Shown one piece after another: positions 16,642-25,755 of a stretch of DNA of 64,000 nt. Source of the stretch: Pelomonas margarita (GTDB lineage Bacteria; Pseudomonadota; Gammaproteobacteria; Burkholderiales; Burkholderiaceae_C); assembly GCF_043555875.1 (NCBI RefSeq), contig NZ_JBIGHW010000002.1, forward strand, positions 482,990-546,989. Reading direction: 5' to 3'. Each line of letters begins with the position of its first letter. The first letter of the stretch is position 1. The translations under genes were made by a program, and so were the position numbers. The notes under the pieces are model-generated. The model made no database searches. It worked only from the letters and a program-made list of their open reading frames with translations, and was not told the origin of the DNA.

Positions 16642-18792
16642 ATGCTCGCTCGCCTGTTGCTGCCCTTGTTGCTCTCGGCCTCGGCCCTGCAGGCCGCCGA
16701 GCCTGTCGACCGTATCGACCGCGCCGCCGTCGTCGCCCGCCATGCGGTGCGCAACACCGGCCTCAACCCCGAGTCCGCGCTGACCGTTGGCAACGGCGAC
16801 TTCGCCGTCACCGTGGACGTGACCGGCCTGCAGACGCTGGAGCGCCTCTACTACGACGGCGGCTTGCCGCTGGAGACGCGCAACACCTGGAGCTGGCACA
16901 GCTTCCCCAACCCCGAGGGCCTGCGCTTCGAGGACACGCTGGCGCCCGTGCCCTTCCACGGCCGCCAGATCCTCTACCCCATCCACCAGAACACCCCTGC
17001 CGGTCGCTACTACCGCGAGAACCCCCAGCCCATGCCGCTGGGCCAGTTTCAATTCACGCTGTACGGTGAGGTGCTGCGCAGCGAAGACATCGCCGGCATC
17101 CACCAGACGCTGGACCTGTGGACCGGCATCGTCACCAGCAAGCTGCTGGTGCGCGGCCAGCCGCTGGAGGTGACGACCGCCGCCCACGGCAGCGCCGCCG
17201 TGCTGGCCGTGCAGGCGCGCTCACCCTTGATTGCCAGCGGCGACCTGCAGGTGCGCGTGCGCTTCCCGTATGCCTACCGCACGTCAATCGCGCACAAGCC
17301 GCCCTTCATCTGGGAGCAGCCGGAGAAGCACCGCAGCACGCTAACCCAGGTGGCCCCGGGCCACGCCCGCATCGCCCGCGAGGCCGACGGCACGCGCTAC
17401 GACACCGAGCTGCGCTGGAGCACGCTGGCCGAGCTGGTCAGCGCCGCTACGCCGCAGCTCGCCGCGCCGCACGACTACCGGCTGCGTGCGACGACGGGCG
17501 ACACGATCGCTTTCACGGCCGCGTTTGCCGACGCCGAGCACCCGGCGCCTAACGAGACGGTTGACAGCACGCTGGCATCGTCCAAGCAGGCCTGGCGCGA
17601 CTACTGGACGAAGGGCGGCATGGTGGACCTGAGTGCCGCCACCGACCCGCGCGCCCAGGAGATCGAGCGCCGCACCATCCAGTCGCTGTACCTGATGCGC
17701 GTGAACTACGCCGGCAGCTTCCCGCCCGCCGAAACCGGGCTGCAGCATCTGAGCTGGTTCGGCAAGCACAACTCCGAGGTCTACGTCTTCCACGCCGCGC
17801 AGTTCTACCAATGGGGTCATGTGGACCTGCTGGAGAAGGGCCTGGCCTGGTACCTGGGTCAGCTGCCCCAGGGCATCGCGCAGGCCAGGAAGGAGGGCTT
17901 CGACGGCGTGCGCTGGCCGAAGATGTCGGGCCTGGACGGCCGCCCCACGCCCGGCGCTATCAACCCCTACATCATCTGGAACCAGCCCAACCCCATCTAC
18001 CTGGCCGAGCTGGTCTACCGCGCCAAGCCCACGAAAGAGACGCTGGCGCGCTATGGCGAGCTGGTGGCCGAGTCGGCCAAGTTCCTGGCCTCGTTCGCGC
18101 ACCGCGACTCGGCCACCGGCATCTATCACCTGGGTCCGCCGCTGAAGAACGTCAGCGAAAGCACGTCCGTCGAGCTGGTGCGTAACCCGACCTTCGAGGT
18201 GGCCTTCTGGTACTACGGCCTGCAGGTCGCGCAGCAGTGGCGCCAGCGCCAGGGCCTGCCGCCCGAACCGAAGTGGGCCGACGTCATCAAGCACCTCGCC
18301 CCGTTGCCGCAGCAGGACGGCAAGTACCTGGAGATCGAGGGCATCCGCAACGTGTTCGGCCCGGGCAAGCGCGGCGCGCCGTCGTCCATGCTGCTGGCGC
18401 TGGGCTATCTGCCGGCCACGGACAAGATCGACATCGAGACCGCCCGCCGCACCTTCCATGCCGTGCACGAGCAGCGCGGCGTGGATGGCGGCTGGGTCAG
18501 CTGGCAGATGGGCCAGGGCGCGCTGACGGCCGCGAGGCTGGGCGAGCCGGAGCGCGCCGTGGCCATCCTCGGCAACACCCGTGCTGCGGCCCATTTCATG
18601 CCCAGCGGTTACAGCCGCCGCCCGCGCGACCCCGAGGGTGCCGTGGCCTACCTGCCCACCAACGCCGCCTACTTGATGGCGCTGGGCCTGATGGCCGGTG
18701 GCTGGGACGGCGCTCCGGCCGGACCAGCCCCCGGATTCCCCAAGGACGGCGCTTGGGACCTGCGCGCCGAAGGCCTGCTGCCCTTGCCATGA
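16642..18792 (+). CDS. Secreted six-hairpin (alpha/alpha)6-barrel glycosidase, unclassified
   Basis: 716 aa. A signal peptide (MLARLLLPLLLSASALQAA) is followed by an N-terminal beta-sandwich (about 25-320, with LTVGNGDFAVTVDVTGLQTL) and an (alpha/alpha)6 barrel (about 330-690). The barrel has WFGKHNSEVYVFHAAQFYQW and RNPTFEVAFWYYGLQ, reminiscent of GH65/GH95-type enzymes, where Glu in such positions is the acid. I cannot assign a CAZy family. The next gene, a PL10 pectate lyase, overlaps it by 4 bp, so the substrate is probably a pectin-derived glycan, perhaps a side-chain oligosaccharide. Export and fold are well supported; substrate is unknown. Confidence 0.75.
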   Translation: MLARLLLPLLLSASALQAAEPVDRIDRAAVVARHAVRNTGLNPESALTVGNGDFAVTVDVTGLQTLERLYYDGGLPLETRNTWSWHSFPNPEGLRFEDTLAPVPFHGRQILYPIHQNTPAGRYYRENPQPMPLGQFQFTLYGEVLRSEDIAGIHQTLDLWTGIVTSKLLVRGQPLEVTTAAHGSAAVLAVQARSPLIASGDLQVRVRFPYAYRTSIAHKPPFIWEQPEKHRSTLTQVAPGHARIAREADGTRYDTELRWSTLAELVSAATPQLAAPHDYRLRATTGDTIAFTAAFADAEHPAPNETVDSTLASSKQAWRDYWTKGGMVDLSAATDPRAQEIERRTIQSLYLMRVNYAGSFPPAETGLQHLSWFGKHNSEVYVFHAAQFYQWGHVDLLEKGLAWYLGQLPQGIAQARKEGFDGVRWPKMSGLDGRPTPGAINPYIIWNQPNPIYLAELVYRAKPTKETLARYGELVAESAKFLASFAHRDSATGIYHLGPPLKNVSESTSVELVRNPTFEVAFWYYGLQVAQQWRQRQGLPPEPKWADVIKHLAPLPQQDGKYLEIEGIRNVFGPGKRGAPSSMLLALGYLPATDKIDIETARRTFHAVHEQRGVDGGWVSWQMGQGALTAARLGEPERAVAILGNTRAAAHFMPSGYSRRPRDPEGAVAYLPTNAAYLMALGLMAGGWDGAPAGPAPGFPKDGAWDLRAEGLLPLP

Positions 18793-20048
18793 AGCGCCTT
18801 TTACTGCTTGCCCTGCTGCCGGGGGCGGCGCTGGCCGCCGTCATCGGCCACAACACGCCCGCGCCCGCGCTGAGCGCTGCCCGCATCGCCGAGCTGCCTG
18901 TCGCGCAGCGCCTGGCCTGGCAGGCCTACATCGAGCAGTCGAACCGCCAGATGGCGCTGGACCGCGCCACGCTGGCCCGTGAGCTGAAGGCCGGCGATGC
19001 CGTGCCGCCGCCGCCCACTGCCGGCAAGATGAACGCGCCGCTAGACCGCGAGCTCGGCTGGTATGCGTCGGCCGAGGCGGCCCGCATTGCCGCCACCATC
19101 CTGAGCTTCCAGACCCCCAGCGGCGGCTGGAGCAAGAACCAGGATCGCCGCGGTCCGCCGCGCCTGCCCGGCCAGCGCTACGCGAACAACGCCGAGACGA
19201 TGACCGTCGGCACCGGTAGCTTCGACGAGCCGCGAGACCGCTTCTGGACCTTTGTCGGCACGCTGGACAACGACGCCACGCACAGCGAGATCCGCTTCCT
19301 GGCGCGTGTGAACGAGCAGCGCGCCGACGACGCCTGCCGGGCGGCCATCCTGCGCGGCATCGGCTATCTGCTGATGGCCCAGACCCCGAACGGCGGCTGG
19401 CCGCAGAACTACCCGCTGGAAGGCGGCTTCCACGACGGCATCACCTTCAACGACGACGCCGTGGCCGAGGCCGCGCGGCTGCTGCAGGACGTGGCTGACG
19501 GCGCGCCCGGTTTCGCGTTCGTGCCCGAGCCGCTGCGCCGCCAGGCGCGCGCGGCAGCGGTGCGGGCGGTCGAGCTGCTGCTTGCTGCGCAGGTGAAGGT
19601 GGACGGCCGCCTGACGATCTGGCCACAGCAGGCCGATGCGCTGACCCTCGCGCCCATCTCCGCCCGCAACTACGAGCCACCCGGTCTGGCCAGCGCGGAG
19701 AGCGCCGGCGTGCTGCTGTTCCTGATGCAGCAGCCCCACCCCACGCCCGCGATGAAGGCTGCCGTCGAGGCCGGCATCGCCTGGCTACAAGCCCAGGCGC
19801 TGCGCGACCATGCCTTCACGATGACGCCCGACGGCCGCCAGCTCATTTCGCAGCCCGGCGCCGGCCCGCTGTGGGCGCGGGTCTACGACGTCGCCACCGG
19901 CCGCCCCGTCTTCGGCGACTGGGGCAAGACCATCCACGACGACGTCAATGAGATCTCCAAGGGCCGCCGCAACGGCTACACCTGGTGGGGCACCTGGCCG
20001 CAGAAGGCGCTGGACGCCTACCCGCGCTGGCGGGCTGCGCACCGCTGA
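18789..20048 (+). CDS. Pectate lyase, PL10 (PelA type)
   Basis: 419 aa from an ATG overlapping the previous stop by 4 bp. The signal peptide is MKRLLLLALLPGAALA. The (alpha/alpha)-toroid of PL10 is marked by QTPSGGWSKNQD, NNAETMTVGTGSFD, QTPNGGWPQNYPLEGG, ITFNDDAVAEAARLL (calcium ligands) and PLWARVYDVATGRPVFGDWG, which includes the catalytic Arg. It cleaves polygalacturonate by beta-elimination. Length and motif order match full-length single-domain PL10 enzymes. It ends one base before the convergent mnmE. Confidence 0.95.
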   Translation: MKRLLLLALLPGAALAAVIGHNTPAPALSAARIAELPVAQRLAWQAYIEQSNRQMALDRATLARELKAGDAVPPPPTAGKMNAPLDRELGWYASAEAARIAATILSFQTPSGGWSKNQDRRGPPRLPGQRYANNAETMTVGTGSFDEPRDRFWTFVGTLDNDATHSEIRFLARVNEQRADDACRAAILRGIGYLLMAQTPNGGWPQNYPLEGGFHDGITFNDDAVAEAARLLQDVADGAPGFAFVPEPLRRQARAAAVRAVELLLAAQVKVDGRLTIWPQQADALTLAPISARNYEPPGLASAESAGVLLFLMQQPHPTPAMKAAVEAGIAWLQAQALRDHAFTMTPDGRQLISQPGAGPLWARVYDVATGRPVFGDWGKTIHDDVNEISKGRRNGYTWWGTWPQKALDAYPRWRAAHR

Positions 20049-21413
20049 CTACTTGCCGATGCAGAAGCTGCTGAAGATGACCCCCAGCAGCTCGTCCGCC
20101 GAGAACGCGCCTGTGATCTCACCCAGCGCGTCATGCGCCAGGCGCAGCTCCTCGGCCAGCAGGTCCAGCGCCGCGTCACGCTGCGCGGCGATGGCTCGGG
20201 CGAGTTCGAGATGCTCGGCTGTGCGAGCCAGTGCCTGCACGTGGCGCTCGCGGGCGATGAACAGCCCTTCTGGCACGGCCTGCCAGCCGGCGGTCTTCAG
20301 CAGTCGCTGGCGAAGTGCTTCCAGTCCCTCGCCGGTCTTCAGGCTCAGCGCGATCTCACCGGCCGACGCCGTGCCGAGATCGGTCTTGTTGAAGACCTGC
20401 ACGATGCGGCCGGCATCGACCGCCGCCAGCCGCGCGCGGATGCGCTCGTCCTCGGACGCGTAGACCGGGTCATTGACCCGGGACAGATCGTGCAGGAACA
20501 GCACGACGTCCGCATCGCGAATGGCGTCCCACGAGCGCGACACGCCGATGCGCTCCACCTCGTCGGCCGTGTCGTCGCGCAGGCCGGCCGTGTCGGTGAT
20601 GTGTAGCGGCACGCCCTCGATCTGGATGGTCTGGCTGACCTTGTCGCGCGTGGTGCCCGGGATGGGCGTGACGATGGCCAGCTCGGCGCCCGCCAGCGCG
20701 TTCAGCAGCGAGCTCTTACCCACGTTGGGCTGGCCGGCGAGCACGACCTTGAGCCCATCGCGCAGCAGTGCGCCTTGTCGCGTGCGGGCCTGGACGGCGC
20801 TCAGTTGCGCCGTCAGGCGGTCCAGCCGCCCGAAGGCGTCGGCCTTCTCCAAGAAGTCGATCTCCTCCTCGGGGAAGTCCAGCGTCGCTTCCACCAGCAT
20901 GCGCAGCTGGATGAGCTGGTCGCGCAGCACGCCCACTTCATGCGACAGCGCGCCGCCCAGCGCACGGCTGGCGCTGCGCGCTGCGGCTTCGGTGCTGGCG
21001 TCGATGAGGTCGGCCACCGCCTCGGCCTGGGCCAGGTCCAGCTTGCCGTTCAGGAAGGCGCGCTGCGTGAACTCACCCGGCTCAGCCAGGCGCACGTTCA
21101 GCCCCGCCTCGATGACGCGCGCCAGCAGCAGCTGCATGACGACGGCGCCGCCGTGGGCCTGCAGCTCCAGCACATGCTCGCCGGTGTAGGAATGCGGCGC
21201 CGGGAAGTGCAGCGCCAGGCCCTGGTCGATGGCCGCGCCGGTGGCGTCGCGGAACGGCAGGTAGGTCGCCTCGCGCGCTTTCAGTGGGCGGCCGCAGACG
21301 GCTAAGATCAATGGTGTCAGGTCTTGCGGTGAAGACACCCTCACGATGCCCACCGCGCCCCGGCCGGGAGCGGTGGCGATGGCGGCGATGGGGTCGGCAT
21401 GGCGAGACAGCAT
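20049..21413 (-). CDS. mnmE: tRNA modification GTPase MnmE (TrmE)
   Basis: 454 aa from the ATG at 21413 (MLSRHADPIAAIATAPGRGAV). The order is the N-terminal folate-binding domain (to about 120), a helical domain, and an embedded G domain with GQPNVGKSSL, TTRDKVSQ, DTAGLRDD and NKTD, ending in the invariant C-terminal Cys motif FCIGK. With MnmG it makes cmnm5U34 in tRNA. In most relatives mnmE directly follows yidC; here 7.3 kb of oppositely oriented genes separate them. A longer start upstream would overlap the divergent sigma-factor gene and is unlikely. Confidence 0.97.
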   Translation of the reverse strand: MLSRHADPIAAIATAPGRGAVGIVRVSSPQDLTPLILAVCGRPLKAREATYLPFRDATGAAIDQGLALHFPAPHSYTGEHVLELQAHGGAVVMQLLLARVIEAGLNVRLAEPGEFTQRAFLNGKLDLAQAEAVADLIDASTEAAARSASRALGGALSHEVGVLRDQLIQLRMLVEATLDFPEEEIDFLEKADAFGRLDRLTAQLSAVQARTRQGALLRDGLKVVLAGQPNVGKSSLLNALAGAELAIVTPIPGTTRDKVSQTIQIEGVPLHITDTAGLRDDTADEVERIGVSRSWDAIRDADVVLFLHDLSRVNDPVYASEDERIRARLAAVDAGRIVQVFNKTDLGTASAGEIALSLKTGEGLEALRQRLLKTAGWQAVPEGLFIARERHVQALARTAEHLELARAIAAQRDAALDLLAEELRLAHDALGEITGAFSADELLGVIFSSFCIGK

Positions 21414-21459
21414 GGCGGCATTGTCGAACCTCTGCCGCTCCGCAACCCGCGCCCCGCCC

Positions 21460-21999
21460 GTGACCCCGATCGACGCCGCCCCGACCGAATCTCCCACTCA
21501 GCTGGACCCCGCCCTGCGCGATGAGCTCTACCGCGAGCTGCGTCAACTGGCCCGCCAGCGCCTGCGCCGCAGCGGCCCGCTGACGCTGCTGGACACCACG
21601 GCCCTGGTGCACGAGGGCTGGCTCAAGCTGGAACGCCAGGCTGGCTGGCAGGCCATGAGCCACGACCACTTCATGGCCTATGCCGCGACGGTGATGCGCT
21701 CCATCGTGGTTGACTACGCCCGTGCGCGCCAAGCGCAGCAGCGCGGCGGCGGCGCCACCCATGTGCCGCTGGATGAGCTGCCCACGCTGGCCCACCGCGA
21801 CAGCGAATACCTGCAGATCCATGACGCGTTGACCGACCTGGAGCGCCAGGACCCACGCCTGGCCCGGCTCGTCGAGCTGCGGTTCTTCGTCGGCCTGGAA
21901 GAGGCCGAATGCGCCGAGGCGCTGGGCCAGTCGCGCCGTACGGTGCAGCGCGACTGGCAGAAAGCCCGCGCGCTGTTGTGGGCCTCACTGAACGACTGA
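21460..21999 (+). CDS. ECF-like RNA polymerase sigma factor (kinase-linked, ECF43-like)
   Basis: 179 aa from a GTG at 21460; an ATG at 21412 in frame is an alternative but would overlap mnmE. Sigma region 2 runs from about 20 to 90 and region 4 from about 120 to 175 (FFVGLEEAECAEALGQSRRT, helix-turn-helix). In region 2.2, where most ECF factors have acidic DAED before LVQE, this one has D45-T46-T47-A48-LVHE. Such a change is known in sigma factors that need threonine phosphorylation by a partner kinase to bind RNA polymerase. A Ser/Thr kinase gene starts 31 bp downstream, so phospho-activation is a reasonable prediction. No anti-sigma gene is nearby. Confidence 0.88.
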   Translation: MTPIDAAPTESPTQLDPALRDELYRELRQLARQRLRRSGPLTLLDTTALVHEGWLKLERQAGWQAMSHDHFMAYAATVMRSIVVDYARARQAQQRGGGATHVPLDELPTLAHRDSEYLQIHDALTDLERQDPRLARLVELRFFVGLEEAECAEALGQSRRTVQRDWQKARALLWASLND

Positions 22000-22030
22000 C
22001 CTTTGCCCCGCGGCGCCTCGCCGCCTTCTC

Positions 22031-24709
22031 ATGTCCGCCCTCACTCCTGATGACTGGCAGGCCGTCGAACCCCTGCTTGACGCCGCCCTGGCCCTGGCCC
22101 CCGATCAGCGTCAGCACTTTCTCGACACGCTGCCGCCGGCGCAGCAGCGCTGGCGCGCTACGCTGGACCGGCTGCTGCAGGCCGAGGCCGCGGCGGCCGA
22201 CGCCGGCTTCCTGAGCCTCGCCGCCAGCCTGGCCGGCGGCACCGAGGGCAGCGCTGCCGGCGCGCCCCAGTGGCAGGCCGGCCAGCATGTCGGCCCGTGG
22301 GCACTCATCGAGGAGTTGGGCCGTGGCGGCATGGCCAGCGTGTGGCGGGCGCGCCCGCACAGCGGTGACTTCCAGCGCGAAGTGGCACTCAAGCTGCCGC
22401 ACAGCCCGGCCCAAGGATGGCTGGAGCGCCTCAAGCGCGAGCGCGACCTGCTGGCGCGGCTGCAGCATGCCGGCATCGCGCGGCTGTACGACGCCGGTGT
22501 GAGCGCCGACGGCCTGCCCTGGCTCGCGATGGAATGCGTGGCCGGCCGTGACATCCTGGCCTGGTGCGAGGCCCGACAGTCCGGCGTGCCCGAGCGCGTG
22601 GGCCTGCTGCTGCAGGTGGCCGACGCACTCCAGTACGCGCACAGTCGCCTGGTGCTGCACCGCGACATCAAGCCCGCCAACGTCATGGTGCAGGACGACG
22701 GTCAGGTGCGACTGCTGGACTTCGGCATCGCGCGCAGCCTCGCGGCCAGGGGTGACGGTGATGGCGAGGCCGAGCTGACGCAGCTGGGCCAGCGCCCGAT
22801 GACGCCCGAGTACGCGTCGCCCGAACAGGTGCGCGGCGAGGAGCCCGGCATCGCCAGCGACGTCTATGCCTTCGGCGTGCTGGCCTACCGGCTGCTCGGC
22901 GGCGCCAGCCCCTACGCAGCCGCCGCGCCGGCCTCGCGCCATGCGCTGGAACGCGCGGTGCTGGAGATCGAGCCGCCCGTGCCGTCCGCCGCCACGCGTG
23001 ACACCGCGACGCGCAAGGACTTGCGCGGCGACCTGGACGCCATCGTCGCCAAAGCCCTGGCCAAGGAGCCCGCGCGCCGCTACGCGACGATGGACGCGCT
23101 GGCCGCTGACCTGCGCCGACACTTGGCCGGCGATGCTGTGGAGGCCCGGCCTCCGTCCTGGCGCTACCGCGCGGGCCGCGCCATCGCGCGTCACCGCTGG
23201 GCGGTGGGGGCATCGACCCTGGCGGTGCTGGTGTTGGTGGGGACGACGGGGTGGGCGCTGCAGGCTGCTCGTGAGGCGCGACAGGAGGCTCGCCGCGCCG
23301 GGGCGATGTATGAATTCCTGACGGGGCTGTTCAACCCGCTGCGCGAGGCCCAGCCTGACACACGCAATCGCGACGTTCCCGCGCGCCAGCTGATCGAGGA
23401 CGGCGCGCGGCGCGTGCTGGGCGCGCTCCAGGACGAGCCGCTGGCGCGCGAGCAGTTGCTGGTGGACCTGGGTACGCTGACCCAGCAGCTTGGCCTGCCC
23501 GACCTATCCCGCCAGCTGGCTGAGGAGCGGGTTCACCAAGCTCGGATCCTGCATGGCACACGCAGCCGTGCCTATGCCGATGCGCTGCTTGGTCAGCGTG
23601 ATCTGTGGGAGAGCGCGGGCCGCTACCGGGAGGGCTTCCAGTCGGCCACGGAATCCCTGGCCATCTACGAGGCGCTGGGCGAGCAAGACCCGCAGCGGCT
23701 GGCGTTGGCCCATCTCGCGGTTGGTGGTTTCGGCGCCCGCCTGCATGCGCCAGTGCCGGCCGACATCGCCCATCTGCAGACCGCCGCTCAGTTGCTTGCG
23801 CCGCTGCCAGGCCCCAACCTGCTGGGGACGGTCTACGAGCAGCTGATCGTGGCCTACCTGGGCCAGGGGGACATGGAATCTGCCTACCAGGCAGGCATGC
23901 GCGGTGTGCAGGCTAATCGAGTGCAGCGTGGCGTCGATGACTGGAAGACTGCCGCCTCCGAGGACCAGGTGGGGCAGCTGGCCATGCTGACGTTGCGTCC
24001 CGCTGAAGCTGTGGCGCTCATCAACCACGGCCTGCAAGGGCTGCGCAAGGCGATGGGGCCCGACGTGGTGATTCTGGCGCGTGGCGAGGCCAACCTGGCG
24101 TTGCTGGAGATGGCGGCTGGCGCGCACGATCGGGCGAGAGCTCACGTGGCTGAGGCGCGCCGAATTGCATTGCTGCCAGCCAACCGCGCCATGACCGCTT
24201 TCGGGCTGACGGTGGAGGCCACGGCGCTGGATGTTGCGCAGCAGTCCGGCGACTGGGAGGCGCTGCGCGAGGGCTGCCAGCACTGGGGCCGCGATGTCCA
24301 GGCGCCGCAGCCGGCGCTGCGGATTCGCATCCAGCAGGCCTGCGCGGCGCAAGCCGTTCACGCCGGGGACCTCGACCGCGCGCGTGCGTTGCTGGACCAG
24401 GGCCATGCGGTGGCAGCCCAGTTCTTCGCGAAGGTGCCGGCTCGCCAAGCCGTGCTGTGGTTGCGTGAAGGCGAATGGTTGGCCGCACAGGGACGCACCG
24501 AAGAGGCGGCGGCACGCTGGAAGCAGGTGCTTGGCCTTGATGACCCCAGCATCGTGTTCGCTCGCGCCCAGGCCTTTGCGCGTCTGCGCGATGCGCACGC
24601 CGTGGACGCGGCCGGCCAGTCCGTCGCGCAGCGGTTGATACAGCAACTGCAAGCTGCCGGCGGAGAGCAGTTGCTGGCGACGCCGATGGCGCTGTTGCGC
24701 GGCGGCTGA
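22031..24709 (+). CDS. Membrane-anchored Hanks-type Ser/Thr protein kinase with TPR-like C-terminal region
   Basis: 892 aa. The kinase domain (about 95-360) is complete: GRGGMASVWRA loop, VALKLP lysine, LVLHRDIKPANVMV catalytic loop, LLDFGIARSL (DFG), TPEYASPEQVRGE, SDVYAFGVLAYRLLGG. After it comes one membrane segment (WAVGASTLAVLVLVGTTGWAL, about 396-416). The remaining 470 residues are Ala/Leu-rich helical repeats, TPR-like, facing the periplasm. The N-terminal 90 residues are helical and not assigned. With the sigma-factor gene just upstream it forms a likely sense-and-activate pair. Confidence 0.92.
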   Translation: MSALTPDDWQAVEPLLDAALALAPDQRQHFLDTLPPAQQRWRATLDRLLQAEAAAADAGFLSLAASLAGGTEGSAAGAPQWQAGQHVGPWALIEELGRGGMASVWRARPHSGDFQREVALKLPHSPAQGWLERLKRERDLLARLQHAGIARLYDAGVSADGLPWLAMECVAGRDILAWCEARQSGVPERVGLLLQVADALQYAHSRLVLHRDIKPANVMVQDDGQVRLLDFGIARSLAARGDGDGEAELTQLGQRPMTPEYASPEQVRGEEPGIASDVYAFGVLAYRLLGGASPYAAAAPASRHALERAVLEIEPPVPSAATRDTATRKDLRGDLDAIVAKALAKEPARRYATMDALAADLRRHLAGDAVEARPPSWRYRAGRAIARHRWAVGASTLAVLVLVGTTGWALQAAREARQEARRAGAMYEFLTGLFNPLREAQPDTRNRDVPARQLIEDGARRVLGALQDEPLAREQLLVDLGTLTQQLGLPDLSRQLAEERVHQARILHGTRSRAYADALLGQRDLWESAGRYREGFQSATESLAIYEALGEQDPQRLALAHLAVGGFGARLHAPVPADIAHLQTAAQLLAPLPGPNLLGTVYEQLIVAYLGQGDMESAYQAGMRGVQANRVQRGVDDWKTAASEDQVGQLAMLTLRPAEAVALINHGLQGLRKAMGPDVVILARGEANLALLEMAAGAHDRARAHVAEARRIALLPANRAMTAFGLTVEATALDVAQQSGDWEALREGCQHWGRDVQAPQPALRIRIQQACAAQAVHAGDLDRARALLDQGHAVAAQFFAKVPARQAVLWLREGEWLAAQGRTEEAAARWKQVLGLDDPSIVFARAQAFARLRDAHAVDAAGQSVAQRLIQQLQAAGGEQLLATPMALLRGG

Positions 24710-24747
24710 TCTCGGCCGGTGAGGGGCATGGCGCTTTTCGGCGCCCG

Positions 24748-24764
24748 TTCTCGTGAATGCAGGA
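24748..24764 (+). promoter_or_regulatory. Shared upstream motif A (TTCTCGTGAATGCAGGA)
   Basis: TTCTCGTGAATGCAGGA recurs almost exactly at 27596-27611 (one base shorter). Both copies lie in short gaps in front of lipoprotein genes of the sigma-factor/kinase module, 55 and 29 nt before the starts. It could be part of a promoter read by the adjacent ECF factor or a common leader element. Confidence 0.4.
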
Positions 24765-24818
24765 GAAGGCCCTGGCGCAATCGCCGGAGCCACCTCTTGC
24801 AATCAAGGAGAACCGGCA

Positions 24819-25742
24819 ATGAAGAAGTTTTCGACCCTGGGCCTGAGCCTGCTGACGGCCGCCCTGTTGAGCGCTTGTGGCGGCGGCGGCAGTGATGGGG
24901 GCGCCAGCGCCTCGACGGGCAGCAGCGGCAGCTCGTCCGGGTCCTCGGGCTCTTCTGGAAGTTCGGGCAGCACCACCAGCTTCCCCTTCACCCGCTACGA
25001 CGTCTACGCGCTGTACGGCACAGGCCTGAATATCGGCACCAACACGGTGGCCTCGGCGTCGGCCACGCAGGGCATCCTGGCCACGGGATCGACGAGCTTT
25101 CGCGGCGCCTTGGGTGGCGGCGAGACGACGATCACGCTGGGCACCGACAGTGTCAGCCTCAAGAGTGCCATCGTGCTGGCGGCCGACCTGAGCTGGCTCG
25201 CGCCGGGTGCCGACGGCCGGCTGATCCAGCAATGCTCAGTGGTGCGCCAGGACGTGACCGGCGCCTCCGTCGGCGGTTATGCCAAGAGCATGGTCGTCAT
25301 GGTGGCACCCACGGCCACGGCGCTCATGAAGGCCACGGACATTCCTGCCGGCACGCGGCTCTACGTGGCGGAGGACTGCCGGTTCACCGGCAGCGCGCCC
25401 ACGGGCGACATCGCCAAGGTCACGTCAACCGCCAATGACAGCGCCGTCGTGAACGCCGATGGCTCAGTGACCGTGTCGCCCATCGGCGCCACGGCCTTCA
25501 CGATCTCGGCCGCAACCATCAGCGCTGCGCTGGCCAGCGGTGGCACGGGCCTGGGCATGGTGGGCGACGTGGCCGTGCCCAGCACGGCGGGCCTGGCGGC
25601 CGGCAGCTATGCCATGCACGCCTACAGCCTGGCACGCCCCGGCGGCACGCCGCGCTACGTCATCGTCATCCAGGCCACCCCAACCGGTGGCAATGCGTCG
25701 CTGGGCAGCAAGGGCTTTGTGTCCCTGCTGGTGAGCTCCTGA
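24819..25742 (+). CDS. Secreted lipoprotein with Ser/Gly linker, unknown function
   Basis: 307 aa. The ATG at 24819 follows AAGGAG. A lipoprotein signal with lipobox LLSAC leads into GGGGSDGGASASTG and a Ser/Gly linker to about residue 50. The remaining 250 residues are rich in Thr, Ala and Val and look like a beta-rich extracytoplasmic domain; two Cys (QQCSVV, EDCRF) could form a disulfide. I do not recognise a family. It lies 109 bp after the kinase gene and 13 bp before another lipoprotein gene. Confidence 0.8.
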   Translation: MKKFSTLGLSLLTAALLSACGGGGSDGGASASTGSSGSSSGSSGSSGSSGSTTSFPFTRYDVYALYGTGLNIGTNTVASASATQGILATGSTSFRGALGGGETTITLGTDSVSLKSAIVLAADLSWLAPGADGRLIQQCSVVRQDVTGASVGGYAKSMVVMVAPTATALMKATDIPAGTRLYVAEDCRFTGSAPTGDIAKVTSTANDSAVVNADGSVTVSPIGATAFTISAATISAALASGGTGLGMVGDVAVPSTAGLAAGSYAMHAYSLARPGGTPRYVIVIQATPTGGNASLGSKGFVSLLVSS

Positions 25743-25755
25743 TCTCGCGCCCGCC

